Shown: positions 1-7,654 of the stretch, one piece after another
Position numbering within the stretch: position 1 is the stretch's first letter
How the letters are laid out: each line of letters opens with the position of its first letter
DNA from: an uncultured Marvinbryantia sp.
GTDB taxonomy: Bacteria; Bacillota; Clostridia; Lachnospirales; Lachnospiraceae
Length of the DNA stretch: 64,000 bases
NCBI RefSeq assembly: GCF_905201705.1
Contig: NZ_CAJKOX010000025.1
Coordinates: 1 to 64,000, forward strand
Direction of reading: 5' to 3'
Made by a program: the position numbers and the translations under genes
The notes under the pieces: model-generated
What the model saw: only the letters and a program-made list of their open reading frames with translations
Databases searched by the model: none
What the model was told of the DNA's origin: nothing

Positions 1-55
1 TTAAGTTAGACCTTCAGATTGATCTTTTTCAATTGCCTTAACTAAATGACATTGG

Positions 56-69
56 GAGTGAACAGTAAT
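56..69 (+). repeat. partial copy of dispersed palindromic element B
   Basis: The right half of element B (GAGTGAACAGTAAT) is present without a clear left half. Fuller copies lie at 23650, 27111, 30885 and 38503. It sits in the non-coding leader before the first gene. Nothing else is recognisable in bases 1-144 apart from the ribosome binding site GAGGGG before the gene at 145. Confidence 0.5.
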
Positions 70-144
70 AATAAAATCGCAGTGAACGAAGCTTCAAATA
101 GGAAAGAAATGCGATGAGTGATATTTATATGAGGGGAGCCGGAC

Positions 145-1065
145 ATGGAGAAAAATAATATAAAAAAGAAAGCAGCGCCGTTTCTGATCTTGTTGGCGGG
201 ATGTTTGTGGGGGAGCATGGGGATTTTTGTGCGCACTCTGAATACCTGGGGGCTTGCCAGCTTTGAGATCGTGGCGCTGCGCTCTTTTGTAACAATGTGC
301 TGCATGTTTTTGATCCTGCTCATTTTTAAAAGAGAACTTTTGAGAATCCGTCTGCGTGATATCTGGTGTTTTCTGGGAACCGGGCTGTGCAGTATCGTAT
401 TTTTTAACTATTGTTATTTTCGAACAATTATGGAAACCTCGATGCCGGTGGCAGCCGTACTTTTGTACACTGCACCGGTGATGGTGGTGCTGATGTCAGC
501 AGTGCTGTTTCATGAGAGAATCACACCGGCGAAGCTTGTTGCGCTGGTTTTTGTGGTTGCAGGCTGCGCGCTTGTGGCAGGACTTGTTGGCAATGGTCAC
601 ACATTGACGCCGACGGGCCTGCTGGTCGGCCTCGGAGCGGGCTTTGGATATGCCCTGTACTCCATTTTCAGCCGCTATGCGCTGGAACGCGGATATCAGC
701 CGCTGACAATCCTTTTTTACACATTTACGTTTGCGTCTGTCGGCGTATTGCCGTTTGCGGACATGGGAGCTGTCTGGCAGGCAGTATCGGCGGATGCCGT
801 GCATGCGGGTATCTCGCTGGTATTCGGGCTTTTGAGTACAGTAATTCCCTACTTTGTCTACACAATGGGATTGTCTTATGTGGAAAATGGAACGGCGTCC
901 ATTCTCGCCTCTGTGGAGCCGGTGATGGCGTCCATTCTCGGCATTGTACTGTTTAAAGATCGTGTGGATGCGTGGCAGGCGGCGGGGATGCTTCTGGTGT
1001 TCGCTTCTATTATTATATGTAACCTTGCGCCGAAGGAGCGCGTGTGCCGGGAGCGGCGGGCGTAG
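145..1065 (+). CDS. DMT/EamA-family transporter
   Basis: A 306-residue inner-membrane protein with about ten hydrophobic segments arranged as two EamA repeats, the normal size and layout for the drug/metabolite transporter superfamily. The first repeat opens with a glycine-rich helix (LLAGCLWGSMGIFVRTL) typical of the family. The C-terminus ends in a short basic tail. A GAGGGG ribosome binding site lies about 9 bases before the ATG. Substrate cannot be read from sequence; relatives export metabolites, amino acids or cofactors. It is followed by a tandem-repeat region and then mutM in the same direction, with no functional link evident. Confidence 0.9.
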   Translation: MEKNNIKKKAAPFLILLAGCLWGSMGIFVRTLNTWGLASFEIVALRSFVTMCCMFLILLIFKRELLRIRLRDIWCFLGTGLCSIVFFNYCYFRTIMETSMPVAAVLLYTAPVMVVLMSAVLFHERITPAKLVALVFVVAGCALVAGLVGNGHTLTPTGLLVGLGAGFGYALYSIFSRYALERGYQPLTILFYTFTFASVGVLPFADMGAVWQAVSADAVHAGISLVFGLLSTVIPYFVYTMGLSYVENGTASILASVEPVMASILGIVLFKDRVDAWQAAGMLLVFASIIICNLAPKERVCRERRA

Positions 1066-1139
1066 ATTCCGGAAACGCATGTGTGCAGAGTGTGGTGCTG
1101 TGGTGCCGGGCGCCTTATTGCGGGAAAAATGAGCGCAGT

Positions 1140-1306
1140 ATACAGACAGTGCCGCGAAAGATACAGGAAATGCCGTGCAGCATGCAAACCGTGCCGCGCA
1201 GGATACAGGTAATGCGTGCGGTATACCAACAGTGCCGCTCAGGATACAGGTAATGCCGCGCAGCATACAAACAGTGCTGTGTAGAATACAAGCAGTACCG
1301 CGCAGA
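1140..1306 (+). repeat. 21-bp tandem repeat, eight degenerate copies
   Basis: Eight consecutive units start at 1140, 1161, 1182, 1203, 1223, 1244, 1265 and 1286. All are 21 bp except the fourth (20 bp). The approximate consensus is ATACAGRYAGTGCCGCGCAG plus one base. The array fills most of the gap between the DMT transporter and mutM and ends just before the mutM ribosome binding site. The period equals two DNA helical turns and seven codons. No reading frame through it has a convincing start or homologue, so it is treated as non-coding. Confidence 0.85.
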
Positions 1307-1329
1307 ATGGAAAAATACAGGAGGAGATA

Positions 1330-2154
1330 ATGCCGGAATTAGCGGAAGTAGAAATGATCAGAAGGGTGTTGGAGCCGCAGCTTCGAGGAAGGACAGTGAC
1401 AAAATTATCTGTCCTGCGCCCGGAGGTAGTGGCGCCCCCGCAGGCGGAGCAGTTCGCGCAGGAGGTCTGCGGAGCGGTGATCGGGCGGCTGTGCAGACGC
1501 GGCAAGTATCTGCAGATCCTGTTTGCAGACGGAGCGCGGGCGGTCGTGCATCTGCGCATGACCGGGCGGCTTCTGGTACTGCCGGAGAATACGCCGGAGA
1601 AGAAATACACACATCTTATCCTTTCACTGGATAACGGGCAGGAGCTTCGATTTATGGATATGCGGCGTTTTGGGCGCTGGTGGTATCTTAAAAAGGATGA
1701 AAAAGATGACTTTACCGGAATAGAAACGCTCGGGCCGGAACCATTTGACGAGAGACTGACTGCCGGATATCTCTGCGAAAAGGCGGGAAGCAGCAGAAAG
1801 ACGATCAAGGATTGGCTGCTCTGCCAGCAGCTTGTCGCCGGAATCGGAAATATTTATTCCGATGAAATTTTGTTTGCGGCCGGTATTTATCCGGGGCGGG
1901 AGGCGCGGTCGCTGACGGCGGAGGAATGGGATCGCCTGGCGGAGCAAATCCCGCGCACAATGCAGTTTTTCGTTGAGAAAAATGAAATTTCAGCAGAGGA
2001 TTATTTAATAGGAGAGGGGAGCGATTACCGGAACACACCGTATTTACAGGTGTACGGTTACAAAGGCGCGCACTGCCCGAAATGCGGGGGCATTCTGGCC
2101 GGCAGCCGGATCGCCGGGCGCAGCAGCGTGTACTGCACACATTGTCAGAAGTGA
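1330..2154 (+). CDS. mutM: formamidopyrimidine-DNA glycosylase (Fpg/MutM)
   Basis: A base-excision repair enzyme that removes 8-oxoguanine and formamidopyrimidines and nicks the abasic site. The mature N-terminus PELAEVE supplies the catalytic proline (Pro2) and Glu3. The helix-two-turn-helix segment appears as QLVAGIGNIYSDEILF. A C-terminal zinc finger carries CPKCGG and CTHC pairs. Length 274 residues matches the family (about 270). The start has a GGAGG site seven bases upstream. The last 27 bases of the gene are the first unit of a 38-bp tandem repeat that continues past the stop. Confidence 0.97.
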   Translation: MPELAEVEMIRRVLEPQLRGRTVTKLSVLRPEVVAPPQAEQFAQEVCGAVIGRLCRRGKYLQILFADGARAVVHLRMTGRLLVLPENTPEKKYTHLILSLDNGQELRFMDMRRFGRWWYLKKDEKDDFTGIETLGPEPFDERLTAGYLCEKAGSSRKTIKDWLLCQQLVAGIGNIYSDEILFAAGIYPGREARSLTAEEWDRLAEQIPRTMQFFVEKNEISAEDYLIGEGSDYRNTPYLQVYGYKGAHCPKCGGILAGSRIAGRSSVYCTHCQK

Positions 2155-2316
2155 TGCGGTTGGCGTGTACAGCACACGTTGCCAGAAGTGAGGACAGTTA
2201 ACGTGTACAGCATACATTGCCAGAAGTGAGGACAGTTGACGTGTATAGCACACGTTGCCAGAAGTGAGGACAGTTGACGTGTACAGCACACATTGTCAGA
2301 AGTGAGGATACCCGAG
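2128..2316 (+). repeat. 38-bp tandem repeat derived from the mutM 3' end
   Basis: Units begin at 2128 (37 bp, inside mutM and including its stop codon), 2165, 2203, 2241 and 2279. Each starts GTGTACAGCACACGTTGCCA and continues GAAGTGAGGACAGTTGAC with few differences; the last unit diverges after about 30 bp. The first unit encodes the final Cys-Cys half of the MutM zinc finger. Because 38 is not a multiple of three and each unit carries the in-frame stop context, the extra copies do not extend the protein. Confidence 0.9.
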
Positions 2317-2397
2317 TCGTAAGGGCGGAAGAAAATCCGGGATTGAAAAAGTGAGGAAACAAAATTCAGCGGAAAAGGCAGTTAAGCGGAGAACAGC

Positions 2398-3327
2398 ATG
2401 AGGCGTATAGTTACATATCACATAAAATCAGAGTGGTCAGGGGAGAGCGTTGCTGCGTTCTTGCGCGCGCAGGGCTTTTCACGTCACATTTTGACGAATG
2501 TAAAGCAGACGGAAAACGGGCTATGCAGAAATGGACAGCCAGTGCGCCCGTCGGAGCGGCTGCAGATGGGCGATGAACTGACAGTAACGCTTCTGGAGGA
2601 GCATTCCTCGGAAAATATCGTTCCGATGCCGATCAAGCTGCATATTGTTTATGAGGATGAAGATGTTTTAGTGATAGATAAGCCTGCGGATATGCCGGTG
2701 CACCCGTCCATAAATAATTTTGACAATACACTTGCAAACGGTCTGGCGTATTATTACCAGAGCCGGGGCGAGGCGTTTGTTTATCGCTGTATCACGCGTC
2801 TTGACAGGGATACCACCGGGCTGATGCTTGTGGCGAAAAATATGCTCAGCGGCGCGCTTTTATCTGAGATGGGAAAGCGCCGGGAAATCCACAGAGAGTA
2901 TCTGGCAATTGTGACGGGAAAAACGCAGGCGGAAGGGACGATCAGTGCTCCGATCGCGCGAAGGGAAGGCTCCGTGCTGGAGCGCTGCGTGGATTTTCAG
3001 CGCGGAGAGCGCGCTGTCACACATTATCGTACGGTAGAATATAAAGACGGGTATTCACTGGTGCGTCTGAAGCTGGAGACAGGACGTACGCACCAGATCC
3101 GTGTTCATATGCAACATATTGGACATCCTCTGATCGGGGATTTCCTGTATAATCCCGATTACCGGCTGTTGGATCGCCAGGCTCTGCATTCCTGTTATCT
3201 GGCATTCCTTCATCCGGTTACAGGGCAGAGGATGGAGTTTACGTCGCAGCCGCCATGGGGTGCGCTGTGGGAAGGGAGAGAGGAAAATGGAGGAAAAGAA
3301 ATCGAGAGTCGTCGTTGTACCGTGTGA
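2398..3327 (+). CDS. RluA-family pseudouridine synthase
   Basis: An RNA-modifying enzyme converting uridine to pseudouridine in rRNA or tRNA. An S4-like RNA-binding region occupies about residues 12-70. The catalytic domain follows, with the hallmark RLDRDTTG (residues 134-141) holding catalytic Asp136 and a downstream GRTHQIRVHM motif. At 309 residues it has the usual size for the RluA/RluD group; the exact target uridine cannot be assigned. The C-terminal 14 codons overlap the next gene. No strong Shine-Dalgarno is visible; AAGCGGAG lies close upstream. Confidence 0.92.
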   Translation: MRRIVTYHIKSEWSGESVAAFLRAQGFSRHILTNVKQTENGLCRNGQPVRPSERLQMGDELTVTLLEEHSSENIVPMPIKLHIVYEDEDVLVIDKPADMPVHPSINNFDNTLANGLAYYYQSRGEAFVYRCITRLDRDTTGLMLVAKNMLSGALLSEMGKRREIHREYLAIVTGKTQAEGTISAPIARREGSVLERCVDFQRGERAVTHYRTVEYKDGYSLVRLKLETGRTHQIRVHMQHIGHPLIGDFLYNPDYRLLDRQALHSCYLAFLHPVTGQRMEFTSQPPWGALWEGREENGGKEIESRRCTV

Positions 3328-4498
3328 TTCTTACGATGAAGAAAAGGTGTATCGCGCGATGTGCAGCGGGATTGAGCTGCTGGGCGGCATCGGGGAATTC
3401 GCGGCGCCGCAGGAGAAAATACTGGTGAAGCCAAACTTTCTTTCTGCCGCCGCGCCGGAAAAGGCGGTGACGACGCATCCGGCGGTGATCAGGGCTATGC
3501 TGCGCATTTTGTCTGAGGCGGGGTGTGAGAATGTGAAATACGGCGATTCTCCGGGGCACGGTTCCTGTGGGGGAGCGGCGGCTAAAATCGGGCTGACGCC
3601 GGAAAATACCTTTGGCGCAAAGCTTGCCGACATGGCGGAGGAGGTCTGTACGCCTTTTGCGGAGGGAATGACGGCGCAGGAATTTTATTTTGCGAAAGAG
3701 GTGACGGAGGCGGACGCTGTCATCAGCCTCTGCAAGATGAAGACGCACGCCCTGGAGCGGGTGACGGGCGCTGTGAAGAACGTATACGGGCTGATCTGCG
3801 GCTACCGCAAGGCGGCAGGTCACGTAAAATATCCGAATGCCAGCGTGTTCGCGCGGATGCTCGCCGACATCCATCGCTGTGTGAAACCGCGCCTGCACAT
3901 TATGGACGGGATTGTTGCAATGGAAGGAAACGGACCCGGCTCAGGCGATCCGGTGCCGATGAACGTGCTGCTTTTTTCAAAAGATCCGGTGGCGCTCGAC
4001 AGTGTGTTCTGCACGATGGTGTATCTGAATCCGGAGCTGGTACCGACCAACACACAGGGCGAAGCGATGGGGATTGGGACGTATCACAGAAGCCGGATCG
4101 AGGTGGTAGTGCCCACAGCGGAAGCTGGCGGAGGGAAAGCGGAAACGAAACCGACGGGCAAAGCCAATAACAGCTTCGAGCGCCTCAATGTGACATCTCT
4201 TCGGGAACGCTTTGGCAACCGTGAATTTCAGGTGGATCGCCAGGGCACGAAGCAGACCTTCCTCTCGCGGTACTCCGATTTTATGACGTCTCTTGCAAGG
4301 CGTCCGACGATCGACAAAAATCTTTGTGTGAAGTGCGGCGTCTGCGTGGAGCATTGCCCGGTGCCGGGAAAAGCGGTAAACTTCAAAAACGGCAGAAACG
4401 AGCCGCCGGTGTATGACTATAAAAAGTGTATCCGCTGCTACTGCTGTCAGGAAATGTGTCCCAGACATGCGATCACAGCGGGCAGAAAGCGGAAATGA
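3287..4498 (+). CDS. DUF362 domain protein with C-terminal 2x[4Fe-4S] ferredoxin
   Basis: A 403-residue protein with a DUF362 domain in roughly the first 270 residues (VKPNFLSAAAPEKAVTTHP and MKTHALERVTGAVKN regions) and a bacterial ferredoxin domain at the end. The ferredoxin domain has two Cys clusters, CVKCGVCVEHCP and CIRCYCCQEMCP, each suited to one [4Fe-4S] cluster. The start at 3287 is preferred over an upstream in-frame ATG at 3260 because GGGAGAGAGG lies just before it. It overlaps the preceding gene by 41 bp, so the two are probably co-transcribed. DUF362 proteins are common in anaerobes and their redox role is unproven. Confidence 0.9.
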   Translation: MEEKKSRVVVVPCDSYDEEKVYRAMCSGIELLGGIGEFAAPQEKILVKPNFLSAAAPEKAVTTHPAVIRAMLRILSEAGCENVKYGDSPGHGSCGGAAAKIGLTPENTFGAKLADMAEEVCTPFAEGMTAQEFYFAKEVTEADAVISLCKMKTHALERVTGAVKNVYGLICGYRKAAGHVKYPNASVFARMLADIHRCVKPRLHIMDGIVAMEGNGPGSGDPVPMNVLLFSKDPVALDSVFCTMVYLNPELVPTNTQGEAMGIGTYHRSRIEVVVPTAEAGGGKAETKPTGKANNSFERLNVTSLRERFGNREFQVDRQGTKQTFLSRYSDFMTSLARRPTIDKNLCVKCGVCVEHCPVPGKAVNFKNGRNEPPVYDYKKCIRCYCCQEMCPRHAITAGRKRK

Positions 4499-4580
4499 TG
4501 CATTTCATCGCGAAACGATTTTAATTTGCCATGCATCCGAAGGGAACTGCCGGTGGCAGGTCCTGTAGGTGGATTTTTGC

Positions 4581-4610
4581 CGGTGACAGGGCAGCTTAGC
4601 TGAACTGTTA
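4581..4610 (+). repeat. 30-bp element shared with 47591-47620
   Basis: The segment starting CGGTGACAGGGCAG and ending GAACTGTTA matches 24 of 30 positions in another gap at 47591-47620. Both copies lie in gene-free DNA. No transposase or coding potential is attached. Confidence 0.5.
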
Positions 4611-4650
4611 CTGTTTTATAGAATCTTTAGAATATTTTAGAAACAGTTGA

Positions 4651-4679
4651 TTGCGCTTTGAACAGGAAAAGCTTATACT
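4651..4679 (+). promoter_or_regulatory. sigma-A type promoter for the zinc-ribbon membrane protein
   Basis: TTGCGC at 4651-4656, a 17-bp spacer and TATACT at 4674-4679 lie 55 bp upstream of the TTG start at 4734. Confidence 0.6.
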
Positions 4680-4733
4680 GGATGAAGTGATTAAGGAAAA
4701 GGCAGGTTTTGCCGCAGTCTGGAGGGAGTTTTT

Positions 4734-5138
4734 TTGAAAGGATTAAAGGATAAGCTTTATCAGTTTATGCAGGGCAGAAATGGGATCGATGAGATGGGAA
4801 TGGTTCTCATCTGGACGTCTCTTATTATTTTGATCATTGGCACGCTGCTGGACGGTTTTCTTCTGACATTGATCGCGTTTGCGCTGCTGATATACTCATA
4901 TTTTCGCGTATTTTCCAAAAATCTGGGTGCGCGGCAGGCGGAAAACCAGGGCTATCTCGCACAGCGGGAGAGGCTGCGCTTCAAATTCCAGAGCTTAAAG
5001 GTGCGAATCGGACTGCGCAAGACCCACAAATATCTCAAATGCAAAAAGTGTAATAATAAAATGCGCGTGCCGCGCGGCAAGGGGAAAATCGAGGTCACCT
5101 GCCCGCACTGCGGAGAAAAGTTTATTACCAGATCATAA
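4734..5138 (+). CDS. small membrane protein with C-terminal zinc ribbon
   Basis: A 134-residue protein read from a TTG start that has GGAGGG about eight bases upstream. Two adjacent hydrophobic helices (residues about 22-60) form a membrane hairpin and are followed by a basic linker. The C-terminal zinc ribbon has CKKC and CPHC pairs separated by a KMRVPRGKGK loop. This architecture is common as a conserved hypothetical in Lachnospiraceae; its function is unknown. It stands alone, with its own promoter and a terminator downstream. Confidence 0.85.
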   Translation: MKGLKDKLYQFMQGRNGIDEMGMVLIWTSLIILIIGTLLDGFLLTLIAFALLIYSYFRVFSKNLGARQAENQGYLAQRERLRFKFQSLKVRIGLRKTHKYLKCKKCNNKMRVPRGKGKIEVTCPHCGEKFITRS

Positions 5139-5257
5139 AATGGGCAGAGGTTTTTCTGCGCCGGGCCGCAGCTGTGACAGGGTCACCGCAATTATGCCGT
5201 GTTGGAATGCAGGCGCGAATGCGTACTTTGAAATATTAAATATAGAAAAACATAAAG

Positions 5258-5294
5258 AAGGATGCCGCCGGAAAACCGGGACATCCTCTTTTTA
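5258..5294. terminator. bidirectional intrinsic terminator between the zinc-ribbon gene and glyA
   Basis: AGGATGCCGCCGG, loop AAAA, then CCGGGACATCCT followed by CTTTTT on the plus strand; an A-rich run on the left becomes T-rich on the minus strand. It serves the convergent genes at 4734 and glyA. Confidence 0.75.
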
Positions 5295-5337
5295 CAGTAT
5301 ATGACATTTTCTTCAGGTAACCCTCAAAATTGTGAGA

Positions 5338-6582
5338 TCACGCATTCAGAGGATATTTATCTGTCAGCTCTTTAACGATCGCCATCGCTTTTTCTTTGTT
5401 GTCTGCGCTTTGCACCATCAGTGCGATCGCCTCAGCGATCCTGTCCATATCAGCCTCGTTCATGCCGCGGGAAGTAACTGCCGCAGTACCGAGACGGACG
5501 CCGCTGGTAACGAACGGAGATTCCGGATCGTTCGGCACGGCATTTTTGTTGCAGGTGATGTTTGCGTCATCGAGCAGCTTCTCCATTGCCTTTCCGGTGA
5601 TACCGGTGCCGCGCAGGTCGACAAGCATCAGGTGATTGTCGGTGCCGCCGGAAACGATATTGATGCCGCGGCTCATAAGACCGGCGCAGAGAGCCCTGGA
5701 ATTTTTCACGATATTTTCCTGGTATACCTTATATTCCGGCTGCAGGGCTTCCTTGAAGCAGACTGCCTTTGCCGCGATCACATGCATCAGCGGACCGCCC
5801 TGGATGCCCGGGAATACTGCTTTATTGAAATTAAACTGTTTTGCGATTTCGTTGCTGCTCATGATCATGCCGCCCCGCGGACCGCGCAGCGTTTTATGTG
5901 TAGTGGTCGTGGTGACATGCGCGTACGGGATCGGGCTTGGATGCACCCCTGCAGCGACAAGACCGGCAATGTGAGCGATATCTACCATCAGATATGCGCC
6001 GACCTCGTCCGCAATCTCGCGGAAACGCTTGAAATCGATGATGCGCGCATAAGCGCTTGCGCCGGCAACGATCAGCCTCGGCTTCGCTTCAAGAGCGATT
6101 CTGCGCACTTCTTCGTAGTCGATGACGCCGTCGTCATTTACACCGTAAGGCACGATGTTGAAATATGCGCCGGAAAAATTGGCGGGGCTTCCGTGGGAAA
6201 GGTGTCCGCCGTGCGCCAGGTTCATGCCAATAACGGTATCGCCCGGCTTCAGCATAGCGAAAAATACCGCCATGTTTGCCTGTGCGCCGGAATGCGGCTG
6301 TACGTTCACATACTCGCAGCCGAATAATTCGCAGGCGCGCTGCTTTGCAAGCTCTTCTACAATATCGACGCACTCACATCCGCCGTAATAGCGCTTTCTG
6401 GGATAGCCCTCCGCATATTTATTGGTAAGCGGGCTTCCCATTGCCGCCATGACAGCCTTGCTCACCCAGTTTTCCGAGGCGATCAGCTCAATGTGGGAAT
6501 TCTGGCGATCGATTTCCTGCCGGATGGCAGAAGCAACTTCACTGTCCACTGCCTGGATCTCATCAAAAGAATACATATTCAT
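5338..6582 (-). CDS. glyA: serine hydroxymethyltransferase
   Basis: A PLP-dependent enzyme interconverting serine plus tetrahydrofolate with glycine plus 5,10-methylene-tetrahydrofolate, the main source of one-carbon units. The PLP-binding lysine is Lys230 in the hallmark VTTTTTHKTLRGPRGG. The N-terminal IELIASENWVS motif and the HGGHLSHG segment are intact. Length 414 residues is standard. A GGAGGAAAT site precedes the ATG on the minus strand. It is monocistronic, with a promoter about 65 bp upstream and a shared terminator. Confidence 0.98.
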   Translation of the reverse strand: MNMYSFDEIQAVDSEVASAIRQEIDRQNSHIELIASENWVSKAVMAAMGSPLTNKYAEGYPRKRYYGGCECVDIVEELAKQRACELFGCEYVNVQPHSGAQANMAVFFAMLKPGDTVIGMNLAHGGHLSHGSPANFSGAYFNIVPYGVNDDGVIDYEEVRRIALEAKPRLIVAGASAYARIIDFKRFREIADEVGAYLMVDIAHIAGLVAAGVHPSPIPYAHVTTTTTHKTLRGPRGGMIMSSNEIAKQFNFNKAVFPGIQGGPLMHVIAAKAVCFKEALQPEYKVYQENIVKNSRALCAGLMSRGINIVSGGTDNHLMLVDLRGTGITGKAMEKLLDDANITCNKNAVPNDPESPFVTSGVRLGTAAVTSRGMNEADMDRIAEAIALMVQSADNKEKAMAIVKELTDKYPLNA

Positions 6583-6645
6583 TTCCTCCTAAAATCGTGC
6601 TCTTGCGGTCGCAGCAGCGAATGCGTCGACCTGCCCTAAAATCAC

Positions 6646-6673
6646 AGTATATTATACGATCTGACATTGTGAA
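6646..6673 (-). promoter_or_regulatory. putative glyA promoter
   Basis: Read on the minus strand, TTCACA (6673-6668), a 16-bp spacer and TATACT (6651-6646) precede glyA by about 60 bp. No glycine riboswitch fold was recognised in the short leader. Confidence 0.5.
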
Positions 6674-6740
6674 ATGTCTTTCGCTATTATAATCATAAAT
6701 CCCAGCCGTGTCAACCAGAAAAAGACAAATATCCGCGTGA

Positions 6741-6870
6741 GAAAAACAAAAGGAAATTTCCAAAGAAAAAGCAACCTGTGAAAAACAAAAGGAAATTTCC
6801 AGAGAAAAAGCAACCCGTGAAAAACAAAAGGAGATTTCCAAAGTAAAAGCAACCTGTGAAAAACAAACGG
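6741..6870. repeat. 39-bp tandem repeat, three full copies plus a partial
   Basis: Units start at 6741, 6780 and 6819, with a truncated fourth at 6858. Each runs GAAAAACAAAAGGAAATTTC and then CAAAGAAAAAGCAACCTGT with one to three differences. It lies in the 352-bp gene-free stretch between divergent glyA and the PAP2 gene and stops just before the PAP2 promoter. On the minus strand it is open and would encode a 13-residue Phe/Leu repeat, but no start or ribosome site supports translation. Confidence 0.88.
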
Positions 6871-6877
6871 GTTTGTG

Positions 6878-6906
6878 TTGAAGTATAAAAGAGATTTCGA
6901 TATAAT
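6878..6906 (+). promoter_or_regulatory. promoter of the PAP2 phosphatase gene
   Basis: TTGAAG at 6878-6883, a 17-bp spacer and a perfect TATAAT at 6901-6906. The start codon is 29 bp downstream with AAAGGAGGA between. Confidence 0.8.
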
Positions 6907-6934
6907 ATATCCATCCCAAATAAAGGAGGATTTT

Positions 6935-7471
6935 ATGAGCTGGGAATTTTCTATATTGGATGCGATCCAAAACCTGCACACGCCGCTGCTGGACAGCTTT
7001 TTTACCACAGTCACCTGGTTCGGCAGGGATTTCTGGATCATGCTTGGCATTTTTCTGCTGTTCTTCCGCAGGACGCGGGTGTGCGGCATCTGCATGCTGT
7101 CCGGTCTGCTTGTGGGCGCGCTGATCACGAACGTGACGATCAAGCCGCTGGTGGCGCGGGACCGGCCTTGCTGGATCAATGATACCGTGCAGCTTCTTGT
7201 CTCGAATCCGCGCGACTATTCGTTCCCGTCCGGACACTCGCAGGCGTCCTTCGTGTCCGCGATGGCGATCTATCAAAATCACAGAAAATGGGGGATCGCG
7301 GCGTTTGTTTTTGCGGCATTCATTGCATTTTCCAGGCTGTATCTGTACGTGCATTTCCCGACCGACGTGGCGGTGGGAATCCTGATCGGGCTGATTGTCG
7401 GTTACTTCACCAGCCGGTTTGTGAAAACATGGATACAGAAGCGCCCGGCAGTACAAAGATATCTCCTGTGA
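6935..7471 (+). CDS. PAP2-family membrane phosphatase
   Basis: A 178-residue integral membrane phosphatase of the type-2 phosphatidic acid phosphatase family, which includes undecaprenyl-diphosphate and lipid phosphatases. All three signature motifs are visible: KPLVARDRP (70-78), PSGH (98-101, proton-donor His) and SRLYLYVHFPTD (133-144, with nucleophile His140 and Asp144). Four or five hydrophobic helices separate them. The start at 6935 is chosen over an upstream in-frame ATG because of AAAGGAGGA six bases before it. Substrate is uncertain; undecaprenyl-PP recycling is possible. Confidence 0.93.
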   Translation: MSWEFSILDAIQNLHTPLLDSFFTTVTWFGRDFWIMLGIFLLFFRRTRVCGICMLSGLLVGALITNVTIKPLVARDRPCWINDTVQLLVSNPRDYSFPSGHSQASFVSAMAIYQNHRKWGIAAFVFAAFIAFSRLYLYVHFPTDVAVGILIGLIVGYFTSRFVKTWIQKRPAVQRYLL

Positions 7472-7514
7472 GAAACAGGCGCGGCGCATTTCATACTTTA
7501 AAACAGGCTTTGTA

Positions 7515-7558
7515 AAAGGGACTGAATTCTGCTTGGGGCAGGGTTCGGTCCTTCCTTT
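7515..7558 (+). terminator. terminator after the PAP2 gene
   Basis: An AAGG-GACTGAA stem pairs with TTCGGTC-CTT around a 19-base loop whose ends (TTCTGC, GCAGG) also pair in part. It is followed by CCTTTTG. The T-run is short. Confidence 0.5.
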
Positions 7559-7569
7559 TGGGATTTTTG

Positions 7570-7598
7570 TTGAATAAAGTCGAATCTTGTGTTAAATT
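7570..7598 (+). promoter_or_regulatory. putative promoter of the IbrA/IbrB-like operon
   Basis: TTGAAT at 7570-7575, a 17-bp spacer and TAAATT at 7593-7598, 57 bp before the start codon. Each hexamer matches the consensus at four positions. Confidence 0.4.
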
Positions 7599-7654
7599 AG
7601 TATCAATGTTACTTGAAAAATTGGTAATTTCTGGAAGTTTTTGAAGGTGACAAT

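Noticed and set aside
2128..2316. CRISPR array
   Set aside because: Units are contiguous with no unique spacers and the first lies inside mutM.
6741..6870. CRISPR array
   Set aside because: 39-bp units are contiguous with no spacers; no cas genes in the window.
6563..7489. 308-codon minus-strand open frame over the PAP2 gene and 39-bp repeats
   Set aside because: It runs antisense to a clear PAP2 gene and its repeats come from the A-rich array; no ribosome site or homology.
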